64,000 nt of DNA from Peribacillus frigoritolerans (GCF_030676415.1 NZ_JAUUTW010000009.1:1-64000); one strand, 5' to 3'. Shown: positions 46,099 through 55,066, counted from the stretch's first letter. Numbers and translations: made by a program. Notes: a model not told the origin generated them from the letters alone.

Positions 46099-46647
46099 TT
46101 AAACATTTAATAGCGCAAAAGTTTCTTTCATCAATTCTTCTGACGGCCGATCGCCAGTCTTTACATATTTAGTTGACATGCCATATAAGCTCCAACTAAT
46201 CATGATGCTATGCAATTCTACTTTTTCATCTGGCCAAGTGGGATACTTTTGCTTTAATAAATCTTTAAATGCCCTGCCGAGTTCTTCCTTCACAATTGTT
46301 TCAATTTTTGGTGTAAATGCCTCATAACTACGTGAACATTGATTTGCTAACCCACTCTGAAAGGATAATAAACTAAAGAATATGTTATTTAAAACTTCTG
46401 GAGTTAATGCTTCATGTGAAGTCACATCTTTTAATACGCCCTGCAACACATCTTCACTGATCACTGTTTCCAATAAGTCATATTTATCAAAGAAATGATA
46501 GTAAAACGTTGCACGATTAACAGTTGCTCGTTGCGTGATATCTTTTATTGTAATATCTTTGAAGTTCTTCTCAATTACTAACTCCATAAATGCTTCCATA
46601 ATCAGTTTACGTGTTCTTAGGAAACGTGGATCTAGCTTCTTCTCCAT
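46099..46647 (-). CDS. TetR/AcrR family repressor
   Basis: 182 residues. The N-terminal TetR domain reads ITIKDITQRATVNRATFYYHFFDKYDLLETV (about 31-61), the usual recognition helix. The C-terminal domain is divergent, as expected for a ligand pocket. It is divergent from an NAD(P)-binding quinone-reductase-like gene; the shared intergenic region carries ACAACA-AA-TGTTGT inside a promoter spacer, and a similar site lies before the next gene. Codon use here and up to 50.3 kb is plainer and more AT-rich than in the flanking backbone, suggesting transfer. Confidence 0.87.
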   Translation of the reverse strand: MEKKLDPRFLRTRKLIMEAFMELVIEKNFKDITIKDITQRATVNRATFYYHFFDKYDLLETVISEDVLQGVLKDVTSHEALTPEVLNNIFFSLLSFQSGLANQCSRSYEAFTPKIETIVKEELGRAFKDLLKQKYPTWPDEKVELHSIMISWSLYGMSTKYVKTGDRPSEELMKETFALLNV

Positions 46648-46744
46648 AATGCCCTCCTATTTTTTCGTCATTTTCAACGAAATGTCGTATATACAATGTT
46701 TCGCTTATATTGTCGGTTGTCCCTTTTTTTTATGGAATATAGAA

Positions 46745-46773
46745 TTGATTATACAACAAATGTTGTTTATCCG
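46745..46773 (+). promoter_or_regulatory. promoter with ACAACA-N2-TGTTGT operator
   Basis: TTGATT (46745-46750), then a 17-base spacer containing ACAACAAATGTTGT (46753-46766), then TATCCG as a weak -10. A related site is at 47990-48003. Probably bound by the adjacent TetR protein. Confidence 0.6.
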
Positions 46774-46833
46774 AAAGGTGCCAACAATAAAGTTGGACAT
46801 GAGTAAATATAATCAAAATTGGAGGAATATATA

Positions 46834-47694
46834 ATGAAAATTTTGGTAACTGGAGCATCGGGTCATTTAGGTTCGAAAATTGTGGAAAATTTAGTGAAAA
46901 GAGTTCCGACTTCAGAGATTATTGCAGGCGTACGTGACACACAATCAGTAAGGGCAAAGGCTTTTGCTACACAAGGGATTGAAATACGCGAAACAGATTT
47001 TGATAAGAAAGAAACATTAGTAGAAGCTTTCCAAGCTGTTGATCGGGTATTTATTGTTTCGACACGCGTTGATGTAGAAGCTACAATTCATCAGCAAACA
47101 TATGCGGTGGAAGCCGCAAAAGAAGCTGGTGTTACACAAATGGTCTATTCAAGTGCTCCACGTGCAGATGTGAGCGAGTTCTTCTTAGCAGAAGTTCATC
47201 GTATACGTGAAGACATCATTAAAGAATCAGGTATTCCATACGTGTTCGTACGTAATAACTGGTATGTTGAAAATGAATTAGGGACTATTCAGCAATGTTT
47301 AAACGGTGCTCCTTGGGTTACTTCCGCAGGTGAAGGGAAAGTAGGTTGGGTCTACCGCCCAGATTTAGCGGAAGTAACAGCAAATATACTTGCAGGTGAA
47401 GGACACGAAAATAAAGCCTATGAATTAGCAGGAGAAAACTTAACACAGCAGCAATTTGTCGATGCTGTAAATGAAGTAACAGGTAAAGAAATTGAGGTAA
47501 TGAATGTGGATGATGCTTCTTTTGGAAAAATGTTGAAAGAGGCAAATTTACCAGAAGAAGTAGTAGCAATAAGTGTGATGGTACAACAATGTATTCGAGA
47601 AGGCGGATTAGAAAGCGCTCATTCTGATTTAGAAATGTTACTTGGTCGAAATCCAACTTCTGTTAAAGAAGCATTACAACAATTATTAAGCTAA
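46834..47694 (+). CDS. NmrA-like NAD(P)-binding protein (QorB/YtfG type)
   Basis: 286 residues. MKILVTGASGHLGSKIVENL is the Rossmann start; the SDR catalytic tyrosine motif is not evident, as in NmrA/QorB atypical short-chain proteins. QorB-type members reduce quinones with NADPH. GGAGG lies eight bases before ATG 46834. It is the first gene to the right of the divergent TetR repressor and has its own terminator. Confidence 0.82.
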   Translation: MKILVTGASGHLGSKIVENLVKRVPTSEIIAGVRDTQSVRAKAFATQGIEIRETDFDKKETLVEAFQAVDRVFIVSTRVDVEATIHQQTYAVEAAKEAGVTQMVYSSAPRADVSEFFLAEVHRIREDIIKESGIPYVFVRNNWYVENELGTIQQCLNGAPWVTSAGEGKVGWVYRPDLAEVTANILAGEGHENKAYELAGENLTQQQFVDAVNEVTGKEIEVMNVDDASFGKMLKEANLPEEVVAISVMVQQCIREGGLESAHSDLEMLLGRNPTSVKEALQQLLS

Positions 47695-47696
47695 TA

Positions 47697-47736
47697 AAAA
47701 CGCCTCTGTAAACGAACATTTACAGAGGCGTTTTTT
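47697..47736 (+). terminator. terminator of the first NAD(P)-binding gene
   Basis: CGCCTCTGTAAA-CGAACA-TTTACAGAGGCG and six T's. Confidence 0.92.
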
Positions 47737-47824
47737 AGCTAATGGTTCTCTTATTACTGTTTCTGTTGGTTATCCCCCTTTTCACATATTCGTTGGCATA
47801 CAATACGGACTCCAACTGATCATA

Positions 47825-47895
47825 ATATTCCCTCATTATCAATTAACGCATCCGCAAAGAAACTTGGATCTAAACTATTCTCTATATTCTTCTCC
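47825..47895 (-). pseudogene. 5' remnant of a second TetR gene
   Basis: The minus strand reads ENSLDPSFFADALIDNEGIL, to be compared with the TetR start EKKLDPRFLRTRKLIMEAF at 46647. The DNA around it (GAAACTTGGATCTA...CTCCTATTTTTTC, then TGTATATACGAT, then GTTGGTTGT) also matches the 46615-46715 region. The start codon is lost (ATA) and the frame ends after some 20 codons. Confidence 0.5.
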
Positions 47896-47989
47896 TATTT
47901 TTTCAACATTTGGACTGAATTGTTGTATATACGATTTTTCCTATCATTTTGTTGGTTGTTCGACCTGTACACTCGTATTAATATTAATT

Positions 47990-48003
47990 ACAACAAGTGT
48001 TGC
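47990..48003 (+). promoter_or_regulatory. second ACAACA-N2-TGTTG operator
   Basis: ACAACAAGTGTTGC, one base off the dyad at 46753-46766, 28 bases before the next start codon. Confidence 0.55.
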
Positions 48004-48031
48004 ATAAACAAAAAGTGTTGGAGGTTATAAA

Positions 48032-48676
48032 ATGAATATTACTGTTTTTGGTGCCAACGGACAGGTTGGCCAACAATTTATCAATATTGCCCTACAAAAT
48101 GGCGATACAGTAAAAGCATTCGTTCGTCGTGAAGGTTCGTTAAACTATTCGCATCCAAATTTTACAATCATCGTAGGTAGCTTAACAGATGAAAAGATTG
48201 TAACGGAGGCGATTCAAGGGCAAGATGCAGTTGTTAGTACACTTGGTCCAAATCTAAATGGTGGCAGGAAAGTAACAGAATTACCTATCCGTGATGCACA
48301 CGAAATGATTTTAAAAGTGATGGAAGCAAAAGGTGTGAAACGTTTTATTACCCTTGCCACACCATCTGCTAAATCAAACGTTGATAAAAAACAAATCGCT
48401 ACTGTAATACCCGCACTTATGCCAAAGCTATTTTTCCCTCCTGGATATCAAGAAATGAAAGGCATTGAGCGTTTAGTGAACGCAAGTAAAGTGGACTGGA
48501 CAGTGGTAAGAATTATCAATCCAAATGTAAAAACGGACGGCAACGGCTATACCATTTCATTTGGAGATACAAAAGCAAAAATGAGCGTTTCACGTAAAAA
48601 TGTCGCTCGGTGTATGTACGACGCCATTCGTAAAAATGAATGGATTGGCAAAATGCCGATTGTATTCAACAAATAG
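48032..48676 (+). CDS. NAD(P)H-binding protein, YwnB/BLVRB-like
   Basis: 214 residues. MNITVFGANGQVGQQFINIAL is an NAD(P)-binding loop and KGVKRFITLATPSAKSN the central conserved segment of the NAD(P)H-binding (flavin-reductase-like) atypical SDR group. The substrate is unknown; flavin or quinone reduction is plausible given the neighbours. TTGGAGG precedes the ATG. DoxX follows after 12 bases and the disrupted LLM gene after that, so this is the head of a small operon. Confidence 0.8.
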   Translation: MNITVFGANGQVGQQFINIALQNGDTVKAFVRREGSLNYSHPNFTIIVGSLTDEKIVTEAIQGQDAVVSTLGPNLNGGRKVTELPIRDAHEMILKVMEAKGVKRFITLATPSAKSNVDKKQIATVIPALMPKLFFPPGYQEMKGIERLVNASKVDWTVVRIINPNVKTDGNGYTISFGDTKAKMSVSRKNVARCMYDAIRKNEWIGKMPIVFNK

Positions 48677-48688
48677 GGGGCATGGACA

Positions 48689-49033
48689 ATGATTATTTTA
48701 TCTTGGATCTTACAAGGTCTTTTAGCGTTACTATTTTTAATGGCTGGTGCTCAGAAAACATTTGGTTCAAAAATGCATAAAGAAGCGTTTGCTAAATGGG
48801 GCTATCCTCAGTGGTTTAGAGTTATAACTGGAGTAGTTGAGTTAGCAGCAGCTGTATTATTGGCAATTGGTTTCTGGGTTGAAGGTGTGGCTGCTTTTGG
48901 CGCTATGATTCTAGTAGCAGTTGGCATCGGCGGAGTTATCACACATATTCGAGTGAAAGATACTTTTAAAGATACAGCCATGATTGCAATTCTAGGAATT
49001 TTAGCATTCGTATTACTAATCATTCTCTTATAG
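48689..49033 (+). CDS. DoxX family membrane protein
   Basis: 114 residues, four helices. LLALLFLMAGAQKTFGSKMHKEAF near the start and RVITGVVELAAAVLLAIGFW in the middle are the DoxX pattern. DoxX-like proteins often accompany redox-stress enzymes at the membrane, possibly passing electrons to quinones. GGGGGC lies before the ATG. Tight spacing to both neighbours shows an operon. Confidence 0.85.
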   Translation: MIILSWILQGLLALLFLMAGAQKTFGSKMHKEAFAKWGYPQWFRVITGVVELAAAVLLAIGFWVEGVAAFGAMILVAVGIGGVITHIRVKDTFKDTAMIAILGILAFVLLIILL

Positions 49034-49044
49034 AAGGTGAAAAA

Positions 49045-49499
49045 ATGAATTTTGAATTTGGTGTTTATTCATTAGGCGAACGAATTCCAGATGAATACGG
49101 CTATGTGTTACCTGCAAAAGAACGGATAGAAAACATCATTCAAATGGCAAAGTGGTCAGATGAAGCAGGACTGGATGTATTTGGTGTAGGTGAGCATCAT
49201 CGTTTAGACTTTGTTACATCAAGCTACGCCATGCTACTTGGAGCCATTGCACTGGGCAGTTCTTTGCTCCAGTTACCGCTGAACAAATGATGCCACAGCG
49301 TGCAGCGAATCAGGTTTTAGCCGTTGGTAGTGCAGAAGAATTAGCAGAGAAAATTTTATACCAGCATGAATTATTCGGACATACACGTTTTATGGGTCAA
49401 TTTGATATGGGGAACCAACCACCTGCTCGTGTAGAAAAAGCAATTGATTTACTAGCGAATAAAGTGGCCCCGATTGTTCGTAATGCATTACGTAAATAA
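49045..49499 (+). pseudogene. luciferase-like (LLM) flavin monooxygenase with internal deletion
   Basis: The first 75 codons are a clean LLM start (FEFGVYSLGERIPDEYGYVL; AGLDVFGVGEHHRLDFVTSS). At about 49253 the text switches, out of frame, to QFFAPVTAEQMMPQRAANQV and the normal family C-terminus ending VAPIVRNALRK. About 200 internal residues of a 330-350-residue enzyme are gone, so catalysis is not possible. A 70-codon open piece begins at 49287 within the C-terminal half. The breakpoint sits between GCACTGG and GCAGTTC; no repeat or insertion is visible at the joint. Confidence 0.85.
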
Positions 49500-49667
49500 T
49501 TGATGCAATATAAGTGAACTGCAGCTTTTTAAATACTTTTTCAGCAAAATTATAAAATTATTGTCTATACGATTAATACTAGATTTATTTATTTTTTCTA
49601 ATCTTTTTATATATTTTAAAATAATTATATAAAGGAATTTTACAATAAGTAAACTAACTTTAAAGTC

Positions 49668-50291
49668 ATGACTAATGTATTAGTAATTAAAGCAAACAAT
49701 CGTCCAGATGATATTTCAACAAAAATGTATGAAAAGTTCGTAGAAGAAGCAACAATAAATACCAATCTAAATGTAACTACATTTGATGTGTTTGAAGAAA
49801 ATATGTCACATTACGGGCAAGATTTATTCAATGCTTTTGGCAAACTTCAGACTGGTGAAGAGTTAAATGAAAGGGAAGCTGCTTCATTAGCGGCACAGCA
49901 AAAAGCTCAAAAAGCCATTTCTAACGCAGATGTTTTAGTATTTGCTTTCCCATTGTGGAAGTTAACGATCCCCTCAGCGTTACAATCATTTATCGATTAC
50001 AATTTACAAGCTGGCTTCACATTCAAATACAATGAACAAGGTCAAAAAGAATTTTTGTTAAGTGGCAAAAAAGTGATTTTATTAAACGCTCGTGGTGGTT
50101 TCTATAATACCCCTGAAATGGATGCTATGGAAATGTCTATGAACTATATGCGTGCTGTTATCAAAAACTACTTCGGCTTTGAAATCATTGATGAAGTAAT
50201 CGTGGAAGGCCATGCTCAAGATCCTAAAAACGCACCAACAATTATTGCGGAAGGATTGGAAAAAGTTAAAGAAACAGCAGCAAAACTATAA
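49668..50291 (+). CDS. azoR: FMN-dependent NADH:azoreductase
   Basis: 207 residues, AzoR/AcpD family. FAFPLWKLTIPSALQSFIDYNLQAGFTF near 90-120 and LLNARGGFYNTPEM near 140 are the FMN and substrate contacts. It reduces quinones and azo dyes by two-electron steps, protecting against quinone stress. The first 170 bases upstream hold AAAGGAAT but no strong ribosome-binding site near the ATG. It follows the broken LLM gene and may belong to the same regulon. Confidence 0.88.
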   Translation: MTNVLVIKANNRPDDISTKMYEKFVEEATINTNLNVTTFDVFEENMSHYGQDLFNAFGKLQTGEELNEREAASLAAQQKAQKAISNADVLVFAFPLWKLTIPSALQSFIDYNLQAGFTFKYNEQGQKEFLLSGKKVILLNARGGFYNTPEMDAMEMSMNYMRAVIKNYFGFEIIDEVIVEGHAQDPKNAPTIIAEGLEKVKETAAKL

Positions 50292-50309
50292 GCTGTTTTA
50301 TCAATAACT

Positions 50310-50352
50310 AAAAGTAGTAGTGCAAATTCAATATTTGTACTACTACTTTTTT
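50310..50352 (+). terminator. terminator of azoR
   Basis: AAAAGTAGTAGTGCAAAT pairs with ATTTGTACTACTACTTTT, then TT. Between here and 50569 nothing is recognised. Confidence 0.85.
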
Positions 50353-50569
50353 GATCTCATCAACCTGTTCACATATGATTTTCTATACAATACTGTATTT
50401 ATTTTTAGTTTAATAAAATTCTTAGAATCCATAGACAATGGAGACCATAAAAGGGGTTTTTTGTGATGAACTAACCTGTCCCGTTCGTTCATCAAGAAAA
50501 TCAACAACAGCCTTTATGAAACATCATTTAAGCAGACTAAACTTAAAATTATTGCTGAATAATTAATGC

Positions 50570-50630
50570 TTGATTAAATAAGAATATGCTTATACAATGA
50601 TGATGAATAATCACATAAGCATACACTTAT
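50570..50630 (+). promoter_or_regulatory. ars promoter with two ArsR-type operators
   Basis: TTGATT (50570-50575), a 17-base spacer and TACAAT (50593-50598). Operator 1, ATAAG-AATATG-CTTAT (50578-50593), fills the spacer. Operator 2, ATAAG-CATACA-CTTAT (50615-50630), lies 37 bases downstream. Both are perfect five-base dyads with six between, the geometry of ArsR/SmtB sites. Confidence 0.85.
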
Positions 50631-50659
50631 TTACTTTGTGCTAGGAGGGATGAAAAGCT

Positions 50660-51001
50660 ATGAATGAAGCGTTGGATTTGGAAACCACGGCAAACATTCT
50701 TAAGTTACTAGGTGATAAAACCCGTTTGACCATGATTAAGATCATGGCTGAGCATGAATGTTGTGTCTGTGAATTTGTAGACTTGTTTGATATGAGCCAA
50801 CCTGCTATTAGCCAACATTTAAGAAAGTTGAAAGATAGCGGAATTGTGAATGAAGCGAGAAGGGGACAATGGATATTTTACTCGTTAAACCCGTCTTCTT
50901 CCCATTACTCATTTATTCAAACGGTCATCAAAGATTTGCCAAGTCAAGCATTTAAAGTAGAAGAATTAACAGCACAAGGAAAACGAATTTGTTGTGACTA
51001 A
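50660..51001 (+). CDS. arsR: ArsR family arsenite-responsive repressor
   Basis: 113 residues. The winged helix reads [19 protein letters not shown], and the arsenite-binding motif ECCVCE gives Cys34, Cys35 and Cys37 in the alpha-3 helix, the ArsR type I pattern. Arsenite or antimonite would release it from the dyads at 50578 and 50615. An extra CC pair near the C-terminus (RICCD) is notable. GGAGGG precedes the ATG. arsB follows after 17 bases. Confidence 0.93.
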   Translation: MNEALDLETTANILKLLGDKTRLTMIKIMAEHECCVCEFVDLFDMSQPAISQHLRKLKDSGIVNEARRGQWIFYSLNPSSSHYSFIQTVIKDLPSQAFKVEELTAQGKRICCD

Positions 51002-51018
51002 CGAGGAGGAGAACATCA

Positions 51019-52317
51019 GTGGGTACAGTTATATTAGCAAGTATCATCTTTTTGCTGACGTTAACATTCGTCATCTGGCAACCCAAGGGATTGTCAATCG
51101 GCTGGTCAGCATGCGGGGGTGCGGTACTTGCCTTACTATTTGGGGTTGTTGACTTCAATGATGTAATTGCCGTTACGGGTATTGTATGGAACGCGACGTT
51201 GGCGTTCATTGCTATTATCATTATTTCTTTGATTTTAGATGAAATTGGTTTCTTTGAATGGGCAGCTCTACATATGGCGAGAGCCGCCAAGGGAAATGGA
51301 GTAAGGATGTTTGTGTATGTGAGCATTCTCGGAGCCCTAGTCGCTGCGTTCTTCGCAAATGACGGAGCCGCTCTCATCTTAACTCCGATTGTTTTGGCAA
51401 TGGTTCGAAACTTGAAGTTGGAAGAGAAAATGATCTTCCCATTTATCATCGCGAGTGGGTTTATTGCGGACACTACATCTTTACCACTTGTGGTAAGTAA
51501 TCTGGTCAACATTGTTTCTGCGGACTTTTTTGATATCGGGTTTATTGAGTTCGCATCTAGAATGATCGTTCCCAACCTGTTTTCATTAGTAGCTAGCATC
51601 CTGGTATTATATTTGTACTTCAGAAAGAGCATTCCGAAGAATTATGATATGGCTCAATTAAAGAAGCCAGTCGATGCCATTCGGGATGTCAAAATGTTTC
51701 GCCTGTCTGGGATTGTTTTAGGTGTTCTGTTGGTAGGCTATTTTATTAGTGAATTTTTGAACATTCCTGTATCCATCATTGCAGGTGTTATCGCCGTTTT
51801 CTTCTTGTTTATGGCAAGACGAAGTCCAGCGGTCAACACGAAAACCGTTATCAAAGGCGCACCATGGGCAATCGTCTTTTTCTCAATTGGTATGTATGTA
51901 GTGGTGTATAGCCTGCGAAATGTTGGCTTGACGAATGTATTAACGGATTTAATCCAAGTTACCGCCGATCAAGGATTATTTGTAGCAACGATTGGGATGG
52001 GCTTCATCGCTGCCATTCTGTCATCACTTATGAATAACATGCCAACCGTTATGATTGATGCCCTTGCCATTTCCGACAGCCATACAACAGGCGCAATCAG
52101 GGAGGCCCTTATTTATGCAAATGTCATCGGTTCGGACTTGGGCCCGAAAATCACTCCTATCGGTTCTTTGGCTACGTTATTGTGGCTGCATGTCCTTTCA
52201 TTAAAAGGCGTGAAAATCTCATGGGGAACCTACTTTAAAACGGGTATCATCTTAACCATCCCAACATTGTTCATCACATTAGTTGGCTTGTATATATGGT
52301 TGAACATTATTCACTAA
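51019..52317 (+). CDS. arsB: arsenite efflux permease ArsB
   Basis: 432 residues and about 12 helices, ArsB (not Acr3) family. [21 protein letters not shown] near residues 112-132 and [17 protein letters not shown] with [22 protein letters not shown] toward the C-terminus are hallmark segments. It expels arsenite alone with the proton gradient, or with ArsA as an ATP-driven pump. The start is a GTG behind GAGGAGGAG. Confidence 0.93.
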   Translation: MGTVILASIIFLLTLTFVIWQPKGLSIGWSACGGAVLALLFGVVDFNDVIAVTGIVWNATLAFIAIIIISLILDEIGFFEWAALHMARAAKGNGVRMFVYVSILGALVAAFFANDGAALILTPIVLAMVRNLKLEEKMIFPFIIASGFIADTTSLPLVVSNLVNIVSADFFDIGFIEFASRMIVPNLFSLVASILVLYLYFRKSIPKNYDMAQLKKPVDAIRDVKMFRLSGIVLGVLLVGYFISEFLNIPVSIIAGVIAVFFLFMARRSPAVNTKTVIKGAPWAIVFFSIGMYVVVYSLRNVGLTNVLTDLIQVTADQGLFVATIGMGFIAAILSSLMNNMPTVMIDALAISDSHTTGAIREALIYANVIGSDLGPKITPIGSLATLLWLHVLSLKGVKISWGTYFKTGIILTIPTLFITLVGLYIWLNIIH

Positions 52318-52350
52318 ACACATCATTTACTCATAAAGGAGAGAAACAAC

Positions 52351-52770
52351 ATGTCTAAAAAAACACTTTACTTCTTATGTACAGGTAACTCGTGCAGAAG
52401 CCAAATGGCTGAAGCATGGGGTAAGAAATATCTAGGGGACGAATGGCAAGTGCTAAGTGCAGGAATTGAAGCACATGGCTTGAATCCGAATGCTGTTAAA
52501 GCGATGAACGAGGTTGGAATGGATATTACCAATCAAACTTCCGATATCATTGACCCTGACATTTTAAATAATGCCGATTTTGTAGTCACATTGTGTGGCG
52601 ATGCGGCAGATAAATGTCCAATGACGCCACCGCATGTGAGACGTGAACATTGGGGCTTTGATGACCCAGCAAAAGCGGAAGGAACAGATGAAGAAAAATG
52701 GGCTACCTTCCAACGTGTTCGTGATGAAATAGGAGAAAGAATTGCACGTTTCTCTAAAACGGGTGAATAA
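52351..52770 (+). CDS. arsC: thioredoxin-linked arsenate reductase
   Basis: 139 residues. The LMW-phosphatase-like loop CTGNSCRS begins at Cys10; Cys82 (LCGD) and Cys89 (KCP) complete the triad of the Staphylococcus/Bacillus enzyme. It reduces arsenate to arsenite for export, and thioredoxin recycles it. AAAGGAGAG precedes the ATG. A terminator ten bases after the stop separates it from arsD. Confidence 0.95.
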   Translation: MSKKTLYFLCTGNSCRSQMAEAWGKKYLGDEWQVLSAGIEAHGLNPNAVKAMNEVGMDITNQTSDIIDPDILNNADFVVTLCGDAADKCPMTPPHVRREHWGFDDPAKAEGTDEEKWATFQRVRDEIGERIARFSKTGE

Positions 52771-52779
52771 ATAAAATTG

Positions 52780-52810
52780 AAAAGCCGAGTAATCACTCGG
52801 CTTTCGTTTT
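52780..52810 (+). terminator. internal terminator between arsC and arsD
   Basis: AAAGCCGAGT-AATC-ACTCGGCTTT, then CGTTTT. A short T-run, so some read-through into arsD is likely. Confidence 0.75.
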
Positions 52811-52819
52811 ATCCATAGC

Positions 52820-52835
52820 ATAAGTAAATGATTAT
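52820..52835 (+). promoter_or_regulatory. imperfect third ArsR-type site before arsD
   Basis: ATAAG-TAAATG-ATTAT matches the ATAAG-N6-CTTAT dyad with one mismatch. A T/A-rich -10-like TTATATATG lies at its right edge, but no clear -35. Confidence 0.45.
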
Positions 52836-52853
52836 ATATGAAGGGGAGAACAA

Positions 52854-53219
52854 ATGATGAAAGTGGAAATCTTTGATCCTGCAATGTGTTGTTCAACGGG
52901 CGTATGTGGACCGAGTGTTGATCCTGAATTAACAAGGGTGGCATCTGCTGTTTATTCTTTGGAGAAAAAGGGGTTTGATATTCAACGATATCAATTGACC
53001 AATGATCCTGCTAAGTTCGCAGACAACCCTGAGATTAATAAAGCTTTACATGAAAAAGGACCTGACGTCTTGCCCATTATTTTAGTCAATAATCAGATTG
53101 TAAAAGAGGGAAGTTATCCAACGAACGAAGAGTTTGGGAAATGGTTTGAAGTAAAACCTGAAGAGTTAAATGAAAAGCCAAAAGTTCGTCTTTCCATTGA
53201 TTTAAATCAACTGAAATAA
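52854..53219 (+). CDS. arsD: arsenite metallochaperone ArsD
   Basis: 121 residues. The start MKVEIFDPAMCCSTGVCG has Cys12, Cys13 and Cys18, the three ligands that bind As(III) and hand it to ArsA. GPDVLPIILVNNQIVKEGSYP is the second conserved block. The distal vicinal cysteines found in some ArsD proteins are absent, as in the shorter forms. AGGGGAG precedes the ATG (a second ATG follows at once). arsA starts 26 bases later. Confidence 0.93.
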   Translation: MMKVEIFDPAMCCSTGVCGPSVDPELTRVASAVYSLEKKGFDIQRYQLTNDPAKFADNPEINKALHEKGPDVLPIILVNNQIVKEGSYPTNEEFGKWFEVKPEELNEKPKVRLSIDLNQLK

Positions 53220-53245
53220 GAAAGAAAGAAAGAAGGGGAAAAAGC

Positions 53246-55015
53246 ATGTTTCAATCTTTCAATCCGAAGAATGTCATTCAAACACCCTTTTTATTTTTAA
53301 CGGGAAAAGGTGGGGTAGGAAAAACATCAACAGCCAGTGCCACCGCCATTGCATTAGCCGATAGTGGGAAAAAGGTGTTGCTCATCAGCACAGACCCAGC
53401 TTCCAATTTACAAGATGTATTTGGAATCAGTCTAACCAATTCACCCATAGCCGTACCAGGTGTTGAGAATTTATTTGCCAGTAATTTAGATCCAGAAGCT
53501 TCAGCGAGAGCGTATCGTGACAAAGTGGTGGGTCCATATAAAGGGAAGTTACCTGATTCCGTCGTTGCCACCATGGAAGAACAATTATCGGGAGCATGTA
53601 CGGTTGAGATTGCCGCATTTGATGAATTTTCCAACTTGCTGACCAATGTTGACATAGTCAATCAGTATGACCATATTATCTTTGATACGGCTCCAACAGG
53701 GCATACGTTAAGACTTTTGCAGCTTCCGACGGCATGGAGTGGATTCTTGGAAGAAAGCACACACGGTGCGTCATGCTTAGGTCCTTTATCAGGGCTGTCT
53801 GATAAGAAAGATCTTTATGCAAAAACCGTAGAGGTCCTATCTAATCCAAGTAAAACCACTTTAATCCTGGTAACAAGACCTGACGCCTCATCCTTATTGG
53901 AAGCAGACCGTGCATCCAATGAACTCAAAGAGATTGGCGTGAAAAACCAAATACTAATCGTGAATGGGCTTCTTCAGACACACCTTGAAGAAGATGAAGT
54001 GTCATCCGCCTTTTATCATCGCCAAAGAAACGCATTACAGCACATACCAGAACATTTAAAACAGGTTGCTGTTTATTCGTTACCGTTTGTTTCTTTCTCC
54101 TTAACAGGGATAGACAATTTACGATATTTATTTAAACAGTACACGATCCCATCAAAGATGGTGACATATGACGATGAAACAGCGAATCTTCCAAGATTGA
54201 ATGAAATGATCACTGATTTCTCATCAAATAATACAAAGCTTATTTTCACAATGGGGAAAGGTGGAGTGGGGAAAACAACGGTGGCTTCTGCGATTGCCGT
54301 TGGTTTAGTTGAGAAGGGGCACCGTGTCCACTTAACGACAACAGATCCTGCTGGTCACTTACATTACCAATTCGAAAATGATCAATTTAATCAAAACTTA
54401 ACGATTAGCAGCATTAATCCAAAAGAAGAAGTAGGAAAGTACAAAGCAGATGTGCTGACAAAAGCAGGCAAAGATTTAGATGAAGAAGAACTCGCTTATT
54501 TAAAAGAAGATCTTAATTCACCTTGTACGGAGGAAATCGCTGTCTTCCGAGCCTTCGCAGAAGTGGTCGCTAAATCAGAAAATGAAATAGTCGTCATTGA
54601 TACGGCTCCAACGGGTCACACGTTGTTATTGTTGGATGCTGCACAGTCTTATAGTAAAGAGATGGCCAAGTCAACGGGTGAAGTCCCTGAGAGTGTAAAA
54701 AAATTACTTCCTCAAATTAGGAATGCAGAAGAAACTTCCGTCGTGATCGTCACACTTGCCGAAGCCACACCCGTGTTAGAAGCATCCCGATTACAAGATG
54801 ATTTAAGAAGGGCAAATATCAACCCACAGTGGTGGGTAATTAATCAGAGTCTATATGCTACTAATACGGAAGACCCTGTATTAAGCGGGAAGGCAATGGC
54901 AGAAAAAGAATGGATTCATGAAGTTAAGGAAAAGTCATCTGAGAAATGTGTAATCATCCCTTGGAAGCATGAGGAAAAGGTTGGGTATGAAAAGCTGAAA
55001 GATTACAGTAACTAA
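53246..55015 (+). CDS. arsA: arsenite-stimulated ATPase ArsA
   Basis: 589 residues, two homologous halves. P-loops are GKGGVGKTSTA near residue 20-30 and GKGGVGKTTVA near 336-346; each half also has DTAPTGHTLRLL / DTAPTGHTLLLL. The three metal-site cysteines lie in SGACTVEIAAF, GASCLGPLSG and SPCTEEIAVF. It energises ArsB for arsenite extrusion. AAGGGGAAAAAGC lies before the ATG. The stop is followed by a phosphatase-like gene in the same unit. Confidence 0.95.
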   Translation: MFQSFNPKNVIQTPFLFLTGKGGVGKTSTASATAIALADSGKKVLLISTDPASNLQDVFGISLTNSPIAVPGVENLFASNLDPEASARAYRDKVVGPYKGKLPDSVVATMEEQLSGACTVEIAAFDEFSNLLTNVDIVNQYDHIIFDTAPTGHTLRLLQLPTAWSGFLEESTHGASCLGPLSGLSDKKDLYAKTVEVLSNPSKTTLILVTRPDASSLLEADRASNELKEIGVKNQILIVNGLLQTHLEEDEVSSAFYHRQRNALQHIPEHLKQVAVYSLPFVSFSLTGIDNLRYLFKQYTIPSKMVTYDDETANLPRLNEMITDFSSNNTKLIFTMGKGGVGKTTVASAIAVGLVEKGHRVHLTTTDPAGHLHYQFENDQFNQNLTISSINPKEEVGKYKADVLTKAGKDLDEEELAYLKEDLNSPCTEEIAVFRAFAEVVAKSENEIVVIDTAPTGHTLLLLDAAQSYSKEMAKSTGEVPESVKKLLPQIRNAEETSVVIVTLAEATPVLEASRLQDDLRRANINPQWWVINQSLYATNTEDPVLSGKAMAEKEWIHEVKEKSSEKCVIIPWKHEEKVGYEKLKDYSN

Positions 55016-55066
55016 TTGATTGTACCTCTGACTGGAGTAAGTCATTTAAATTGGAGGATGGATATA

